Below, in pieces: positions 1-10,799 of a stretch of 64,000 nt of DNA. The notes under the pieces were generated by a model. The model saw only the letters and a list, made by a program, of their open reading frames with translations, was not told the DNA's origin and ran no database searches. The first letter of the stretch is position 1; each line of letters opens with the position of its first letter. The position numbers were made by a program, and so were the translations under genes. Source of the stretch: Gracilaria gracilis (Eukaryota > Rhodophyta > Florideophyceae > Gracilariales > Gracilariaceae); contig JARGSG010000036.1 of the NCBI GenBank assembly GCA_030374805.1, positions 434,001 through 498,000 on the forward strand. The letters are read 5' to 3'.

Positions 1-41
1 TATGAAGACACCGGTCCTGTTAGGCTATTTTCTCTTCGCAG

Positions 42-1379
42 AGCAAACCAGGCATTAAAGCGGGGGGGTCAAGTTACAACGTTCCACATGGCGAGGATCA
101 GGGAGCACTTGAGAATGATGACGGTTATGATGATGACGAAGATGTGCAGCCGGGAGAAACCGTTGCTCCTTATATGCCTGGTGCCATCAACGTCGTCTCA
201 TGGCTAGACGACTCTAAAGAAATCGAGGAGGATCTTGACAGGTGGTATAAGCTGTATTTGAAAGAAAGAAAGCATGATAAGAATGGTGTCCTCCTCAAGG
301 AATCGAAAGAAAGAAAACGTGCCGCAAAACGTGCCAACACTAGTAAAGAAGCTCAGAAGGAAAAGGGGGTTGCAAACGGCGTTGATGGAGAGAAAAAAGT
401 GAACCTCGAAGTTCACTCGTACGAGTCAAGTAGTGATGAGGATGTCAGCGATGATGAATTCCATATTCCGAAAACCGTTTCGACCTCTCGGTAGGCTTCC
501 CTTTGGTTCTCCAAACCAGTTTTCTAAGATGTTCTAGGATTGTATTCATCCGACAGCGACACTGAGCATGGGTCTAAAACCAGAAGATAGGGAGCGAATT
601 TGGCTGAAGAAATGGAAGCAACTTGTGGAAAGGGGGAATTTCCGGAGGGGGGCGGTAAGGCAAATTTTTCAAAAGCTATCCGAGCGGAAGCATTTGATAC
701 GGTGAGGAAGAAGTAGTAGAGAATACAGGAAGGCACTGTTGCCTTTGAAGTGGTTCCACGTGAAGGAGGAAAGCATTCTGAATTTTCGAAAAGGAGAAAG
801 GGCAAAGATGGCGATGAACTGAGTGACTGGTCTTTTCAATCCGCGCTGGTTTGTAAATGCAGATTCACTGTACCGAACTAGACATCCGCCTGTGAACAAA
901 GGCACAGCTCTACGAAATTAAGGAATATATCAAGTCCCTTAAAGCAATGCATACGAAGAAAAAGAGAGATTAAAGCTCGGAAGCGCGCCCGAGTGGCACA
1001 GAAGGTGGAAGCAATGAAGGCGAAAGCTAACAGTATTGCGGACCAAGCTCATATCCCTGCAAGCACAAGAATTAAGTCAATCAAAGATCTGTACAAGAAG
1101 GCAATGCAATCAGACAAAAGTAACCAGAAGTGAAAACGAAAACAGTACCAGGTTTTGGAACCCAATGGTAGAATATCTGTAGGAAGGAATATTTCAAAAG
1201 GGAAAAGAAGTGGAAAAAGAGTTACTTCTGTTCTCATGGATAGAATACTGGATGCCGACAAGCGAGAACTTGCAAAGGCACAGAAACGGAAAGGCAAAGG
1301 CAAGAGAACACAGAAAGTTAATTCAATGGTGCATGAAAACTTCGCCACCCTCGCTTCTTGTCTGACTAGACGTGTATGA
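42..1379 (+). pseudogene. SPB1: SPB1/FTSJ3-type rRNA methyltransferase, C-terminal part, decayed
   Basis: Spb1 is a nucleolar SAM-dependent 2'-O-ribose methyltransferase for pre-60S rRNA; only its non-catalytic C-terminal part would lie here. A splice acceptor (CAG at 39-41) opens an exon at 42 that encodes an acidic stretch, then EEDLDRWYKLYLKERK and a Lys/Arg-rich tract, stopping at 492-494. Further on, WFVNADSLYRTRHPPVNK (from 847) matches the family block WFxxDExxh..PVTKE. A different frame from 969 gives KARKRARVAQKVEAMKAKA and IKSIKDLYKKA, the family's ARPIKKVAEAKARKK-like and LYKKA-like blocks. It meets an in-frame TGA at 1131, then resumes with a basic tail to 1379. The motif order is correct, but the frame changes and stops are too many for one intact gene. 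I read it as a pseudogene whose 5' part lies left of the window. Identification is by recalled motifs. Confidence 0.55.
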
Positions 1380-2850
1380 TCCATTTGTCTAGCTTTTCAG
1401 CCATGCTTCTCGACATTACAATAATTATTATTAACTGGAGCATTCTTGTTACAGTAACCGATATCTTCCAGGTAAATCTCATAATGTTCTTGTCTACGAT
1501 GCCACAACTGCTAAACAGGGAAGATACCCGTTTTCGAAAACGGTTTCAATACTAGTTTCCACAACGTACTTTCAGAAAGTCAGACCCGTAGGCCAGTAAT
1601 TGTTATGAGAAGGGTACTAACGGTACCTATGAGGATGATACCACCACTGATCGTCCACCATTCCACCCGTTTGTCTTCAAGCTCTTGAAAATCATATATG
1701 CTTTGGTCTTCCTTCATCCCTTGAGTTGTAGAGTAACGGTTTTCATTGTGACCATACCATAAATTTTACAAAAGGTTGGTTCTCTCGCTCTTCTCATTGC
1801 TCTCTGATATCTCTAAAAACCCGCAAAGGCTGTGACAGATGCACCACTCATCCCTCGAGTTGACAGATTTGAACATCATCACAAGGAATTTCCGATTCTT
1901 ACATATGCCCAACAAGGTCTGAAATTGCAGAAAATTAAACACATTTCATCAGGACAGACGAGCAAAGGAAATGCTCGAGGAAGCGGCACTCAAAACTTTT
2001 CCACAGACCAAATGAGATGTCTGGTAACGAAGGGGTGTTTGTCGAGTTCTGTGTCTCTTGAAAAGAAAGAGACGAAGGAAACAAAGTGGCAAACGAAGGA
2101 CAGCACAAGAAGAAATTTCAGAGAACTTTGTTTACCATGAAACCAATCAAGTATCTACACTTCTATATTGAAGCCGATCGGGCACACCGTCCGAGTCGGC
2201 TACCTGCATAGCTGAGATTCAACTCCATGTCTTTTCTGTAAAAAGAATGTTAGTAAGTGAACTCAGACCGGGCGAGGAACAAGACGCTGGGATCAACTGC
2301 GCAGTGCGGTGGCGGCTTTTATACTGCTCCAATAGAGCGAAGCGCCGTGGAATGATTCTGTCAGCATTTCTTGGTGGGGACATCAATCATGTCCTCACCA
2401 AGAATTAATAACGATGAGTATCGTGGGTTAGTTCTGTTGAGAATCCTTGCCCCAATAAGGACATTTCCTTGTGGGAAAGCGTTTCTTTGAACAGAAACGT
2501 TTAGTATCAAGTTATATTTAAGCTACTGCGCTCACAAAAGAGAGAACAAGAGACGCTTTGGATCTATTGTTCACATATCTTTCTCCCAAGGAATCAAAAT
2601 GGAAAAGAGAAACTTCACGAGCGTTACAAGAAATTCAGTCTACGTAGAGTCGTAACAGAGCCACATTGCACGTACCCGTTCGAAGGCAGATCCAGAACTA
2701 CCCGTAAATATGGATTGCAGATACGCGCCCAGGGTCAGTTTTCAGGTTGGTTCACTCTTCTTCCAGTGCGACTGTGAACAGCATGGTGGACTATGTGATT
2801 CGCGGTGGTAAACCACATAGTTTACCATGTTTCACCAACTTTCCTGTACC
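1380..2850. other. Mostly non-coding stretch with one weak open frame
   Basis: The only notable frame is 1832-2140 on the plus strand (102 codons, rich in Lys, Thr and Ser), which resembles no family I recognise. A neighbouring frame around 1955-2005 reads EMLEEAALKTFPQT and looks protein-like, so a decayed gene is possible. No repeats, splice pairs or RNA genes stand out. Confidence 0.3.
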
Positions 2851-3340
2851 TCAGCCAGAGAAAAGGAAAGTGAGGATATAAATAACGCAATTCATCAACA
2901 TCAGTTCCCAAGGTCGAGCCTCTGAAATCTGAGTACCGAGTTGACTATCGGTCTTAGATATCTGCCGAGCAGATAGTGTTTTGCTCAGTGAGGCTGCTGA
3001 GTTTGTCTCATGACCACGGACGTAAAGTATTTTGCTTCCGACCAATTCAACACCTTTCGCGTGCTGGCTATTTTTCGTACTCTTTTTAATAGCTTGCACA
3101 TGAAATGAAGATGCAATTTCAATAGCGCTGGGGATTCCGTCGCCTTTTACCAGGCGTGTATGTTCCGCTCTTCAGACTCCTTCATCGAAGTACACTGTTC
3201 AGCATCCTTTATAGTTTCGTGCATCTCAGCTGTATGGAAGAACCGCTCATAAGCACACTCATATCGGTTGGCGGGTTCAACAATCAAATTGTCCATCATC
3301 AGTTTTGCAGTAGGAAGGAGTTGCATCCAGCGATGATGCC

Positions 3341-4300
3341 TCAGACGAAGCTCAAATATTCGATTATGTCAGGTGGGGTGACGTTCACAGACTGTACAGA
3401 CTGCCCCCATTTGTAAAGACAGGCATTTAGGTTAAAACGAACTCCAGATGCTTTGTATATCAAGGCAATTGGTGCTTTACGAACCTTAAGTTTTCTGGAA
3501 AAGTCATTGCTCGTCCAATACTGTTTGAGATTCTTGTCATTATGCTCCACGCATACGCGAAGCGCGCTCATGTCTCGATTTAGAGAGCTCTCAAGTGTCG
3601 TTGCAAGATCGAAAAAATTGGGGGCAACTTCCACGGCTTGAGTAGAAAATGCGCGTCCCCGTACACATAATACTGAACGTTATGAACCAGAAGCGATATC
3701 TTCAGCAAAGACTCCCAACTACTTTGGCGTAAAAGAGTTAAGTCGTGGCGCTTACCCATGTATGGGACATAGACAGTGAAAATTAATCCATCTGGCGTGC
3801 TTAGAGACATGTATACAAGGCAGTGCATTCTTTTGTGCCCGGAATAACAGGCACGTTGGTTTTCATTAGAGCAGCAGGTTCGCTGCATTTTTATCTTGGT
3901 GCAATCGATAAAACCTACACAGTGATCGTACGATGAGCCCATATTTCGAATCGCGTGTCCATAATGTGGAGCTCGTTCTTGTAAAAAGTCTACATGAATA
4001 TTCAGGACATAACCCAGTACGAAGATAAAATATTCACACATCTCCCACAACACTTCGCTGGGATATGGCGACCGCATTCCAAACATCATTTCCGCGTCAA
4101 ACCATCGCAAAGTAGTTGTTAATCGAAAGCAGAGTATGCATATTGCCATACCAATCTCACAGTGTAGTCGATTTCTTCGTGTGTGCCCAGACCACGGAAT
4201 AAGACGTCCAATATAGTGCAGGTCCCGCTTTTTGAAGCGAAATTTGGTTAGACATTCTTGTTCAGATAGTATGTTGATGTTGAAAGTGTGGCTTTTTATG
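3341..4300 (-). pseudogene. DDE_Tnp_4 (IS5/Harbinger-type) transposase, broken
   Basis: A DDE-fold transposase that would cut and paste its own element. Reading leftwards from about 4270, FRFKKRDLHYIGRLIP is the usual N-terminal block. Then come VGFIDCTKIKM with the first catalytic Asp, YSGHKRMHCLVY, a TPDGLI strand, RHDLTLL with the second Asp, and YVYGDAHFLL. The tail holds MSALRVCVEHNDKN (the family's MSxxRxxVEW block, where Trp is replaced by His) and NACLYKWGQ. The main frame is 3580-4149 and the tail frame is 3341-3634. They overlap in different registers, so there is at least one frameshift near 3635, and the N-terminal block lies in another frame. A basic frame at 4303-4542 may be its N-terminus. 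No terminal repeats were found. Confidence 0.75.
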
Positions 4301-4542
4301 GCTTAAAATCGTCGCATCATAGCTTGTTCTTCTGTCCGCTGTATTTGACTTTCACGCCATGACACAAGCGCGACATCGTTTGACAGTTCGAGGAAGATGG
4401 TGGTCCAGAATTTGTGCTTCGCTTTCTTCTGTCGTTTTCGACAACGGGAAAGGCTATAATCGGAGATTCGCATCCCGGTCAGAGTAGAACAGCTCTTCTG
4501 CGCTTGGAAGCTTTCTGGAACAAGATGTTGAGTTAGTCCCAA

Positions 4543-5460
4543 CCTGTACTTTTTACTGACACGGACGACTACCTGTCTGAGCTGTACAAGTTGCGAAGTT
4601 CGTACTGCTTAACTTCGAGCTTCCACGACTTTCGTATGTTGCTCTGTGAAGCATCATACCACGAGAACCGTTACGAAATTTGTAATGCGTAATTTCTCTA
4701 ATGTAGGATTATTTCTCAATAAGAACAGTGCTTACGGGTTCTCAAAGATGAAGGCGTACGTTACGTAAGCGGACAAAAGTTTTTGTTTGTCACGCCTTTT
4801 CGTCAACTGGCTAGTACAAATAGGTATCCTCTGCGCGTTGACAACGATGATTCACTTGATTTGTTAAAAAGCGATCACATAATTGTAAAACAACAATGAC
4901 ATAACTGTCTGGCCAGTTCAAACGACGCGCGCACACTAAAAGACATACTCCTATGTAATTTCCATGCCCCACTTCCTCTCCTTTTGGGAACTGTCTAGAA
5001 AGTACCACAGCAACAAGGATTAGGGTTCTCACACCAACCAAAAAACGATTTTTTCATTATATGGAAAAAAAGAACTGCATTTGCACCTCTCAATGCCCTA
5101 GAAACCGTTCTCAAATTGTTGATATCAACAATCTACCGTATTATAAATGCTTGGTAATTCTGTTCATATTGCCTATTACATTGCCTATGCAATGCGCTAT
5201 ACCTTCCTTAACATGTCAGAATAGCCACTTTTTTGTAAAGTTAGTAACTCCATATGCAAATTAACGATAGTATTTGCATTCTCAATTAACTGCATATGTT
5301 ATATACTGTTCACATACTGACGATTGTGTGATAACAGTATACCCAACGCTTTTTCTATCATGAATGAAAGCCTCTTGAGCATTTCCACTAACTCCTACCG
5401 CATCTATTCCTCCGTAATAGGGCTCGATTTTAAAGCGCTGTCACTAAAAAAACCCACCCT
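4543..5460. other. AT-rich non-coding interval
   Basis: Only short chance frames are present, none of them protein-like. The sequence is AT-rich with homopolymer runs around 5045-5070 and leads directly into the satellite that starts near 5467. No gene or RNA feature is seen. Confidence 0.5.
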
Positions 5461-5466
5461 CACTCA

Positions 5467-6430
5467 CACCACCTGGCTCGTCCGGTGGTGCAAAAGTTAC
5501 GAAGGCCTTGTGTAGCAGTGTGGAAGAATTATGGCTTGTACAATAAACTTGCCGTTATCAATCCATTTCAAAGCAACATATCTGGCTTGTCCAGCTTTGG
5601 CTCTACAAGAAACCTTCCTTTCTTCACATCATCGGGCTCGTTTGGTGGTCTAAAGGTGGGGAGGGCCTTGTGTTGCAGCGTTCTGGAAGTGTGGTTTGTC
5701 CATCATTCCCTTCGGGCTGCGACGCATTTTAGAGCACTAAAGCTGGCTCTACGAGCTCTGGATCTACAAGAGGCTCTCCGTTCTTCATAATATCTGGGTC
5801 GTTCGGTGGTGTGGAGGTGAGGAGGGCCTTGTATCGCAGCGTGGGAGAAGTCTGGTTTGTTAGCATTCTTTCCATGCTGCAACACATTTTAGAGCATTAG
5901 AGCTGGCTTTCCCAGCTCTGAACCTACGAGAGGCTCTCATTTTTTCACATTACCTGGCTCGTCTGGTGGTTTGAAGGTAGAGAGGGCATTGTTTCGCTGC
6001 GTGGGAGAATTCGGGTTTGTTCAGCATTCCGTCCGTGCTGCGACACATTCTAGAGCTCTAAAGCCGGCTTGTACAGCTCTGGCTCAACAAGAGGCTCTGA
6101 CTTCTTCACACTACTTGGCTCGTCCGGTGCGGAGAAGGTATAGAGAGCCTTGTGTCGCCGCGTGGGAGAAGTGAGGTTTGTTCAGCACTCCCGTCGTGCT
6201 GCGACAAATTGAAGAGCACTGGAGCTGGCTTTTCCAGCTCTGGTTCTGCAATAGTCTTACTCTTGTCACGCCACCTCGCTCTTCCGGTGGTGTGCAGGTG
6301 ATGCGTGCTCTGGAGACACACACCCATCTTGACACCACTGCACTCGTCTGGTGGGGCGGTCGGAATTTCACAGCGATTGGAAATGCTAGCTCGTCCAGCA
6401 TTACTTCCGCACTTTGAAAGTTAGAAGGAC
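5467..6430. repeat. Satellite of about 163 bp, five full units plus partial units
   Basis: The motif CTGGCTCGTCCGGTGGT recurs with variants near 5466, 5633, 5797, 5954, 6118 and 6280, a spacing of 157-167 bp. Within each unit the same blocks follow in order: GGGCCTTGTNTCGCAGCGTG, GGTTTGTTCAGCATTCC, GTGCTGCGACACATT and a short hairpin of the type GAGCTGGCTTTTCCAGCTC, then CTACAAGAGGCTCT. A truncated unit follows at about 6345. Copies differ at many sites, so the array is old. The short open frames inside it are by-products of the repeat. Confidence 0.9.
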
Positions 6431-6728
6431 AGTATATGCTTTTTGGAGCACATTTAGGGCTCCGGGGCGTGTTGGTACTTTTCAGCATCACAACGCTCGT
6501 CTATTGATGCGACGGATATTTGCTCAATGTCGTATGCAGAACAAATTATGGCACATCTCTTGTTCTTGTCAGTGGCACAGCTACAATTGTCCTTTTTCTC
6601 TGTGCTCTTCTACTCGTTTCTTGATTAGAATCATGGCTACGTTATGTGTTCCGAGTACCTGTACTTTGCAATATATTCGATGTGTACTACCAAACCATTC
6701 TTTTACATCAAATTGTCTTTAAACAATT

Positions 6729-7977
6729 TCAGTACTTGTAACACTTTTTCAAAGCATCACTATAATAGGGGTGCTGCAATTCCTCAAGAGTAATTGTTTC
6801 TACATGCCGCAAAAAGTCTTGCACCGATGCGAATCGAAGAAAGTCGGTTGGAGCACAATCTTTGTACGCAGCGCAATAATTATGGTACGCATTAGGTCCA
6901 GACATTTGAGTCAACTGCATGATCATTTCGTCTCGGAGACCCAAAGATCTATATAATTGAACGCAACCGCGCTTCATTGAATGACCAGAGTAAGATGGCA
7001 GATCTCCTTCACCAACACCGACTTGCCTCAATTTCTGACGAAGATGATTGGTAACGTTTTTAACGTGCCATGGTTTGGCTTGGTTAAGGACGTCGCAGAG
7101 TTTGTTCTCTTGAATATCACAAAAAAATAACCGTTGACAGCTCCACGTATTGCTCACCAAGCGAGCAAAGCAAGAAAGGGATCTAAGAGGACAGACTTTC
7201 TCAACCCAATGATATCATCCCATTCTCGTAGCACGTACTCGCGTTGGATAGTAGAGTTTTTGATTGACTCTCGCATTGTGAGCGAGATGCCACCAGATCC
7301 TATGGTCACGTTTTCAAGCTTCAGTTTAGATAGTTCATCATATCTTAAGCCTAAATGTATTCCCAGAACAAGAATCGCATGAAGTGCAATATCGCACGTA
7401 GCAGGCATATTACTGTTTCCATACCAAAATCGTTCGGCTATGTCACATATGTTTTTGACAGTAATTTGTCGAGCACGCACGCTGAGCGTTCCATTTCTGG
7501 CAAGATGCACACGATGTGCTTTGCGAAGTAGCTCAATATTTGGGTTATTGATCAATGGATTTTCTTGTGCTTCCCCATCTTTGTTCACGTACCAAGACTG
7601 ATAGTGTCCATGTTTTGAGTACACCAGCCTTAATCCTTGAACTAGGGCCTCCATTGTATTGTTCTTCAAAGCGTTTAACATTCCAAATCCGCAGTAGTCA
7701 GCCAAAAGATAAATGACGGCAAGCTCTGAACTGCTGTTAGTCACCTTTAAGGGATCTGGAGCATTTTTCAAGTCAGAGTATTGCTTGAGAACCTTTTCTC
7801 ATAAAGTAACATTAGCATATATTGCCGCAATGTGCGCTGATGATATAAGATCATGCCTGCTTCGAAGGGCTGATCCAGAAAAAGATTTAGTGGATGGCAC
7901 TCGACGCCCTCTACCTTTCTGAATGAGCCTTTTGATTTGCGGATTCTATGGTTCTTTGGAAACTTGGACATGATCAC
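6729..7977 (-). pseudogene. Crypton-type tyrosine recombinase, two frameshifts
   Basis: A tyrosine recombinase of the Crypton class of DNA transposons, which move through a circular intermediate. The N-terminal part (from 7977) includes LRQYMLMLLYEK. The core holds LGLRYDELSKLKLENV with the first catalytic Arg, and a C-terminal block SGHSMKRGCVQLYRSLG with the H-x-x-[KR]-R signature, followed by QMSGPNAYHNYCAAY with the likely nucleophilic Tyr. The coding runs in three frames. One switch lies near 7790 (YEK continuing as VLKQYSDLKNA) and one near 7155 (LALLA continuing as LVSNTWSCQ), so the copy is inactive but fairly fresh. No direct or inverted ends were recognised. The alternative is another YR family such as a domesticated integrase. 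Confidence 0.8.
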
Positions 7978-8145
7978 TGTCGCTTTTGCACTCCATGTAG
8001 ATTTGCGAGGAGTAAATCAAGATCAGGTAAGCGGAAACACTATGAAGTCTTTCGGATATGAAGTTAGTACGATGATGTGGGGCAATTGCAGTCCTGCTTC
8101 ATATCGAGAGCATTGTTATAACGAACAAATTCAAAACAGAGTCGA

Positions 8146-8679
8146 TTGTTTTGCTTCAAAAGAGCCAAAAAACGTATATGTTTCAAGCGCCAAAAGCTTG
8201 CCCCCAATTTTCCCATCTATCAAAGAAAGGTCATGGTATCCACGTACCCCTGGCGTACACGGGTAGATCCTCTTATTTACTGCCCTTCACGATATAGAAT
8301 GGAACGTCATGGCTACGTTCGAGCCATTCGAGGTGGGGGCACTGGAAGTGGATTGAAGGAGCCACGTCAGATCTCTGATTACGAGCATCTCGTGATTGGG
8401 AAACTGCAGTCGCAGGTTCTGACATCCTTCCAAGTTTGCGGTAACTATGAACCCGATGAAAACGAGAAGAACAAAAGATTGGTTTGGAGACGCGAGGCCC
8501 AGGATCGTTTGAAATTGCTACTTAAACGAAAGAGCATTATTCCTTCAGACGCTTGTATTCGTCGTAATATAACTACGCTGAACATCATTGGGGCGGATGA
8601 CAGATCGAAAGCCATTTGCCATCACAGTTCGTTAATCCAGAAGCATCAGGTCTATATTCTATATATATATGACCAATGA
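8146..8679 (+). CDS. Hypothetical basic protein, unrecognised
   Basis: A 177-codon frame with protein-like composition in its second half (blocks such as RMERHGYVRAIRGGGTG and NEKNKRLVWRREAQDRLKLLLKRK). I recognise no family. It lies just upstream of and divergent from the Crypton recombinase, so it may belong to that element or to an older neighbour. The start at 8146 is simply the first ATG-like codon and is not supported by anything else. It could be a chance or decayed frame. Confidence 0.3.
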   Translation: MFCFKRAKKRICFKRQKLAPNFPIYQRKVMVSTYPWRTRVDPLIYCPSRYRMERHGYVRAIRGGGTGSGLKEPRQISDYEHLVIGKLQSQVLTSFQVCGNYEPDENEKNKRLVWRREAQDRLKLLLKRKSIIPSDACIRRNITTLNIIGADDRSKAICHHSSLIQKHQVYILYIYDQ

Positions 8680-9169
8680 AGGGGGCGAGCCTTCTTCAAT
8701 AACCAAGTCCACAGAGCACCGAACGAGAGCCGGAGCGGACGAGCCTGCTCCTGATATTCCTTCAACGCTGCGCACGCGGAGAGGCACCGGCTCGTCTGGT
8801 GCGTCCGTGTCGCTGTGGCTTCGTACGAGCTGATCAATGGGACCACCAAAGAGAGCTGTTGGGCCCACTCTGAGAAGAAAGGATCGAGAAGGATGCTCAT
8901 AAACCTTTATAGAGTTGTGCACGCATAAAAGAACTGTCAGAGTTGAATCAAGCAGTAAATATGGATGGAAGAAAGTATCCAATTAAACGCCAGATTATTT
9001 TGATTAAGACATATACGTTTTAGATGGTAGAAGCTTTTCATGTACGATCACAAAAAGTATGCGGCTCTACCTCAGAGTTCGATGACCGAAGACGATTCTC
9101 GACGAGAAGTCAATTATCCCAACGAAGTTTACGGCTGTTGCTTTTTTCTCGGTACTCTGGGTGTCGGTG

Positions 9170-9502
9170 ATGAGCAAAGGCTGTTTGTCTACACGTCGTA
9201 GTCGTAGCCATCCAAAAGAATGTTCGATCTGTTTGGAGGATTTGGAGGGTTTGGCGGAAGTTACTAATTGCTCACACGTTTTCCATGGTGTGTGTTTGGG
9301 CAAATGGATGAGGGTCAACGAGCAAAATTCTTCACGACTACCTGATCTGTCTGGACTTTCTCATCGAGAACAGGTGGAGGCTGTTCATGAGCATCAGCGC
9401 TTGAAAGCCAGGAAACCAAGTGACAGATGTCCCAGTTTTAGGGAGATTTTGCTGCAGAAGGAGTTTATTACATATGTAGATTACAAAAACAACTTCCAGT
9501 AG
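9170..9502 (+). CDS. Small RING-finger protein, last zinc ligand missing
   Basis: A 110-residue reading frame. Near residue 16 it has CSIC, then CSHVFHGVC, which is the C-x2-C ... C-x-H-x2-H-x2-C core of a RING domain; RING proteins usually act as E3 ubiquitin ligases. The spacer after the core is long and His-rich (SHREQVEAVHEHQRLKARK). The closing pair, normally CPxC, reads CPSF, so one zinc ligand is replaced by Phe. The ATG at 9170 is the first in frame; an upstream exon in another frame is possible. The missing ligand and the surrounding mobile DNA suggest a degenerating or truncated copy. Confidence 0.5.
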   Translation: MSKGCLSTRRSRSHPKECSICLEDLEGLAEVTNCSHVFHGVCLGKWMRVNEQNSSRLPDLSGLSHREQVEAVHEHQRLKARKPSDRCPSFREILLQKEFITYVDYKNNFQ

Positions 9503-9819
9503 ATGGACACGGAGGAAAAGTCAGGATTGGAGAAGAAGAAAATCGCAAAAAGGCTGGGGAAGAATAAGAAGAGAAGGAAACTCAAGGAACGTCAAAACGC
9601 ATGTCTTTGTGCAGTGATCCGACCACGCGAGTCATGCGGAAGCGCGTTGCAGTAGTTATATGGCCCTGATCTCCCTTCTCGCCTAGAATTAGAAACCAGC
9701 AGTGATCCGCTCTTGTTCTCGCTGCGCGCGGCCGTCAACCCATGAGCACGTTGATTTCTACCGGGCCACCGCCACTAAGATACTCGGCACTGCACAGGTA
9801 AACCAGCGCCCTCGGCGGC

Positions 9820-10780
9820 ATGAGCAGCGGTTGGTTGCGGCAAGGAGAGGGGGGGGAACGCACGCCTGGGGTCAGCCGCAGTGGCAGAAGCAGCGGTTGG
9901 GGACCGCGAGTGGGGGTTGGACACCCGAGCTGCAGCGGCCCAAGCAGCAGCACGAGCAGCACTTATGTGGGACGGGGAGGGAGGGCTCCGGCCGCGGCAC
10001 CCAATTGAGAAGCGGCGGGTGAGGAGCGACCGGAGACGCGGGCACCGTGCCACAGGAACAGCGGCAGAAGTAATGGTTGGGGGGTGCCGGGGTGGCACAT
10101 GCTCGCGCCACAGGAGCAACAGGGAAGAGAGCGCTTCGGGCTGCAGGGCAGGTGGACGCGGGTGCCTGGCGGCAGCAGCAACTGCGCAAGCAGCGGTTAG
10201 AAGCGGAGGCCGTGAGGCACCCAGTGCGAGCAGGAACTGCAAAAGCAGCGTTTATGGGCGCCGGAGGAGGCCAGCGCCCGGCTGCAGCAGCCATTTCAGA
10301 AGCAGCGGGTAAGGGACGACTAGGAATGCGCGCACTCGGAAACAGCAGTAAAGGCATACCCAACGGTAGAGGGCGGGGGCAGGGCGGATTCGCGCCACAG
10401 CAGCAATCGAGAATATATTGGTTGATGGCGGTACGGGGGATGAGTGGTGGTGGGCGGCGGCAGCAGCAGAGGCGTTAGCAGAAATCTTGCGTAAGGAAAG
10501 TGTACGGACACCTCGCGGCAGCACCAACGCAAAAAATAAAGAGTTACCAGTAGTGGGGGGTGCGAGCATCCAGGTCAGTGACAGCGGCACAAGAAATGGT
10601 TGTAAGGGGCGATTGTGCGCAAATACCCGACGGCAGCAGCAGCTCCAAAAGCTCTGGATCGTTAATCTCCGGGGACCTGCGGGGACCCCCCCCAACAGCA
10701 GACCTACAGCAGCAATTAGAAGTAGCGGGGCGATGGAATTGCTCCGCACAGAACCAGCCGTAGAGGACAGTGATTGCTTG
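9820..10780. repeat. Degenerate G-rich tandem repeat field, units of roughly 55-75 bp
   Basis: The motif AGCAGCGGTTNG and close variants recur at about 9824, 9890, 10004, 10072, 10187, 10240, 10296 and 10588. They are set among GGGG-rich and GCAGCAGC-rich tracts. Units are badly diverged, so the exact period is unclear. All six frames are open for long stretches because stop codons are rare in such sequence. The Ala/Arg/Pro-rich frames here are therefore not called as genes. Confidence 0.6.
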
Positions 10781-10799
10781 TGAAAAAAGGGAACAGGCT

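Noticed and set aside
5467-6430. Possible CRISPR-like array
   Set aside because: The 163-bp units repeat in full, without unique spacers, and the context is eukaryotic.
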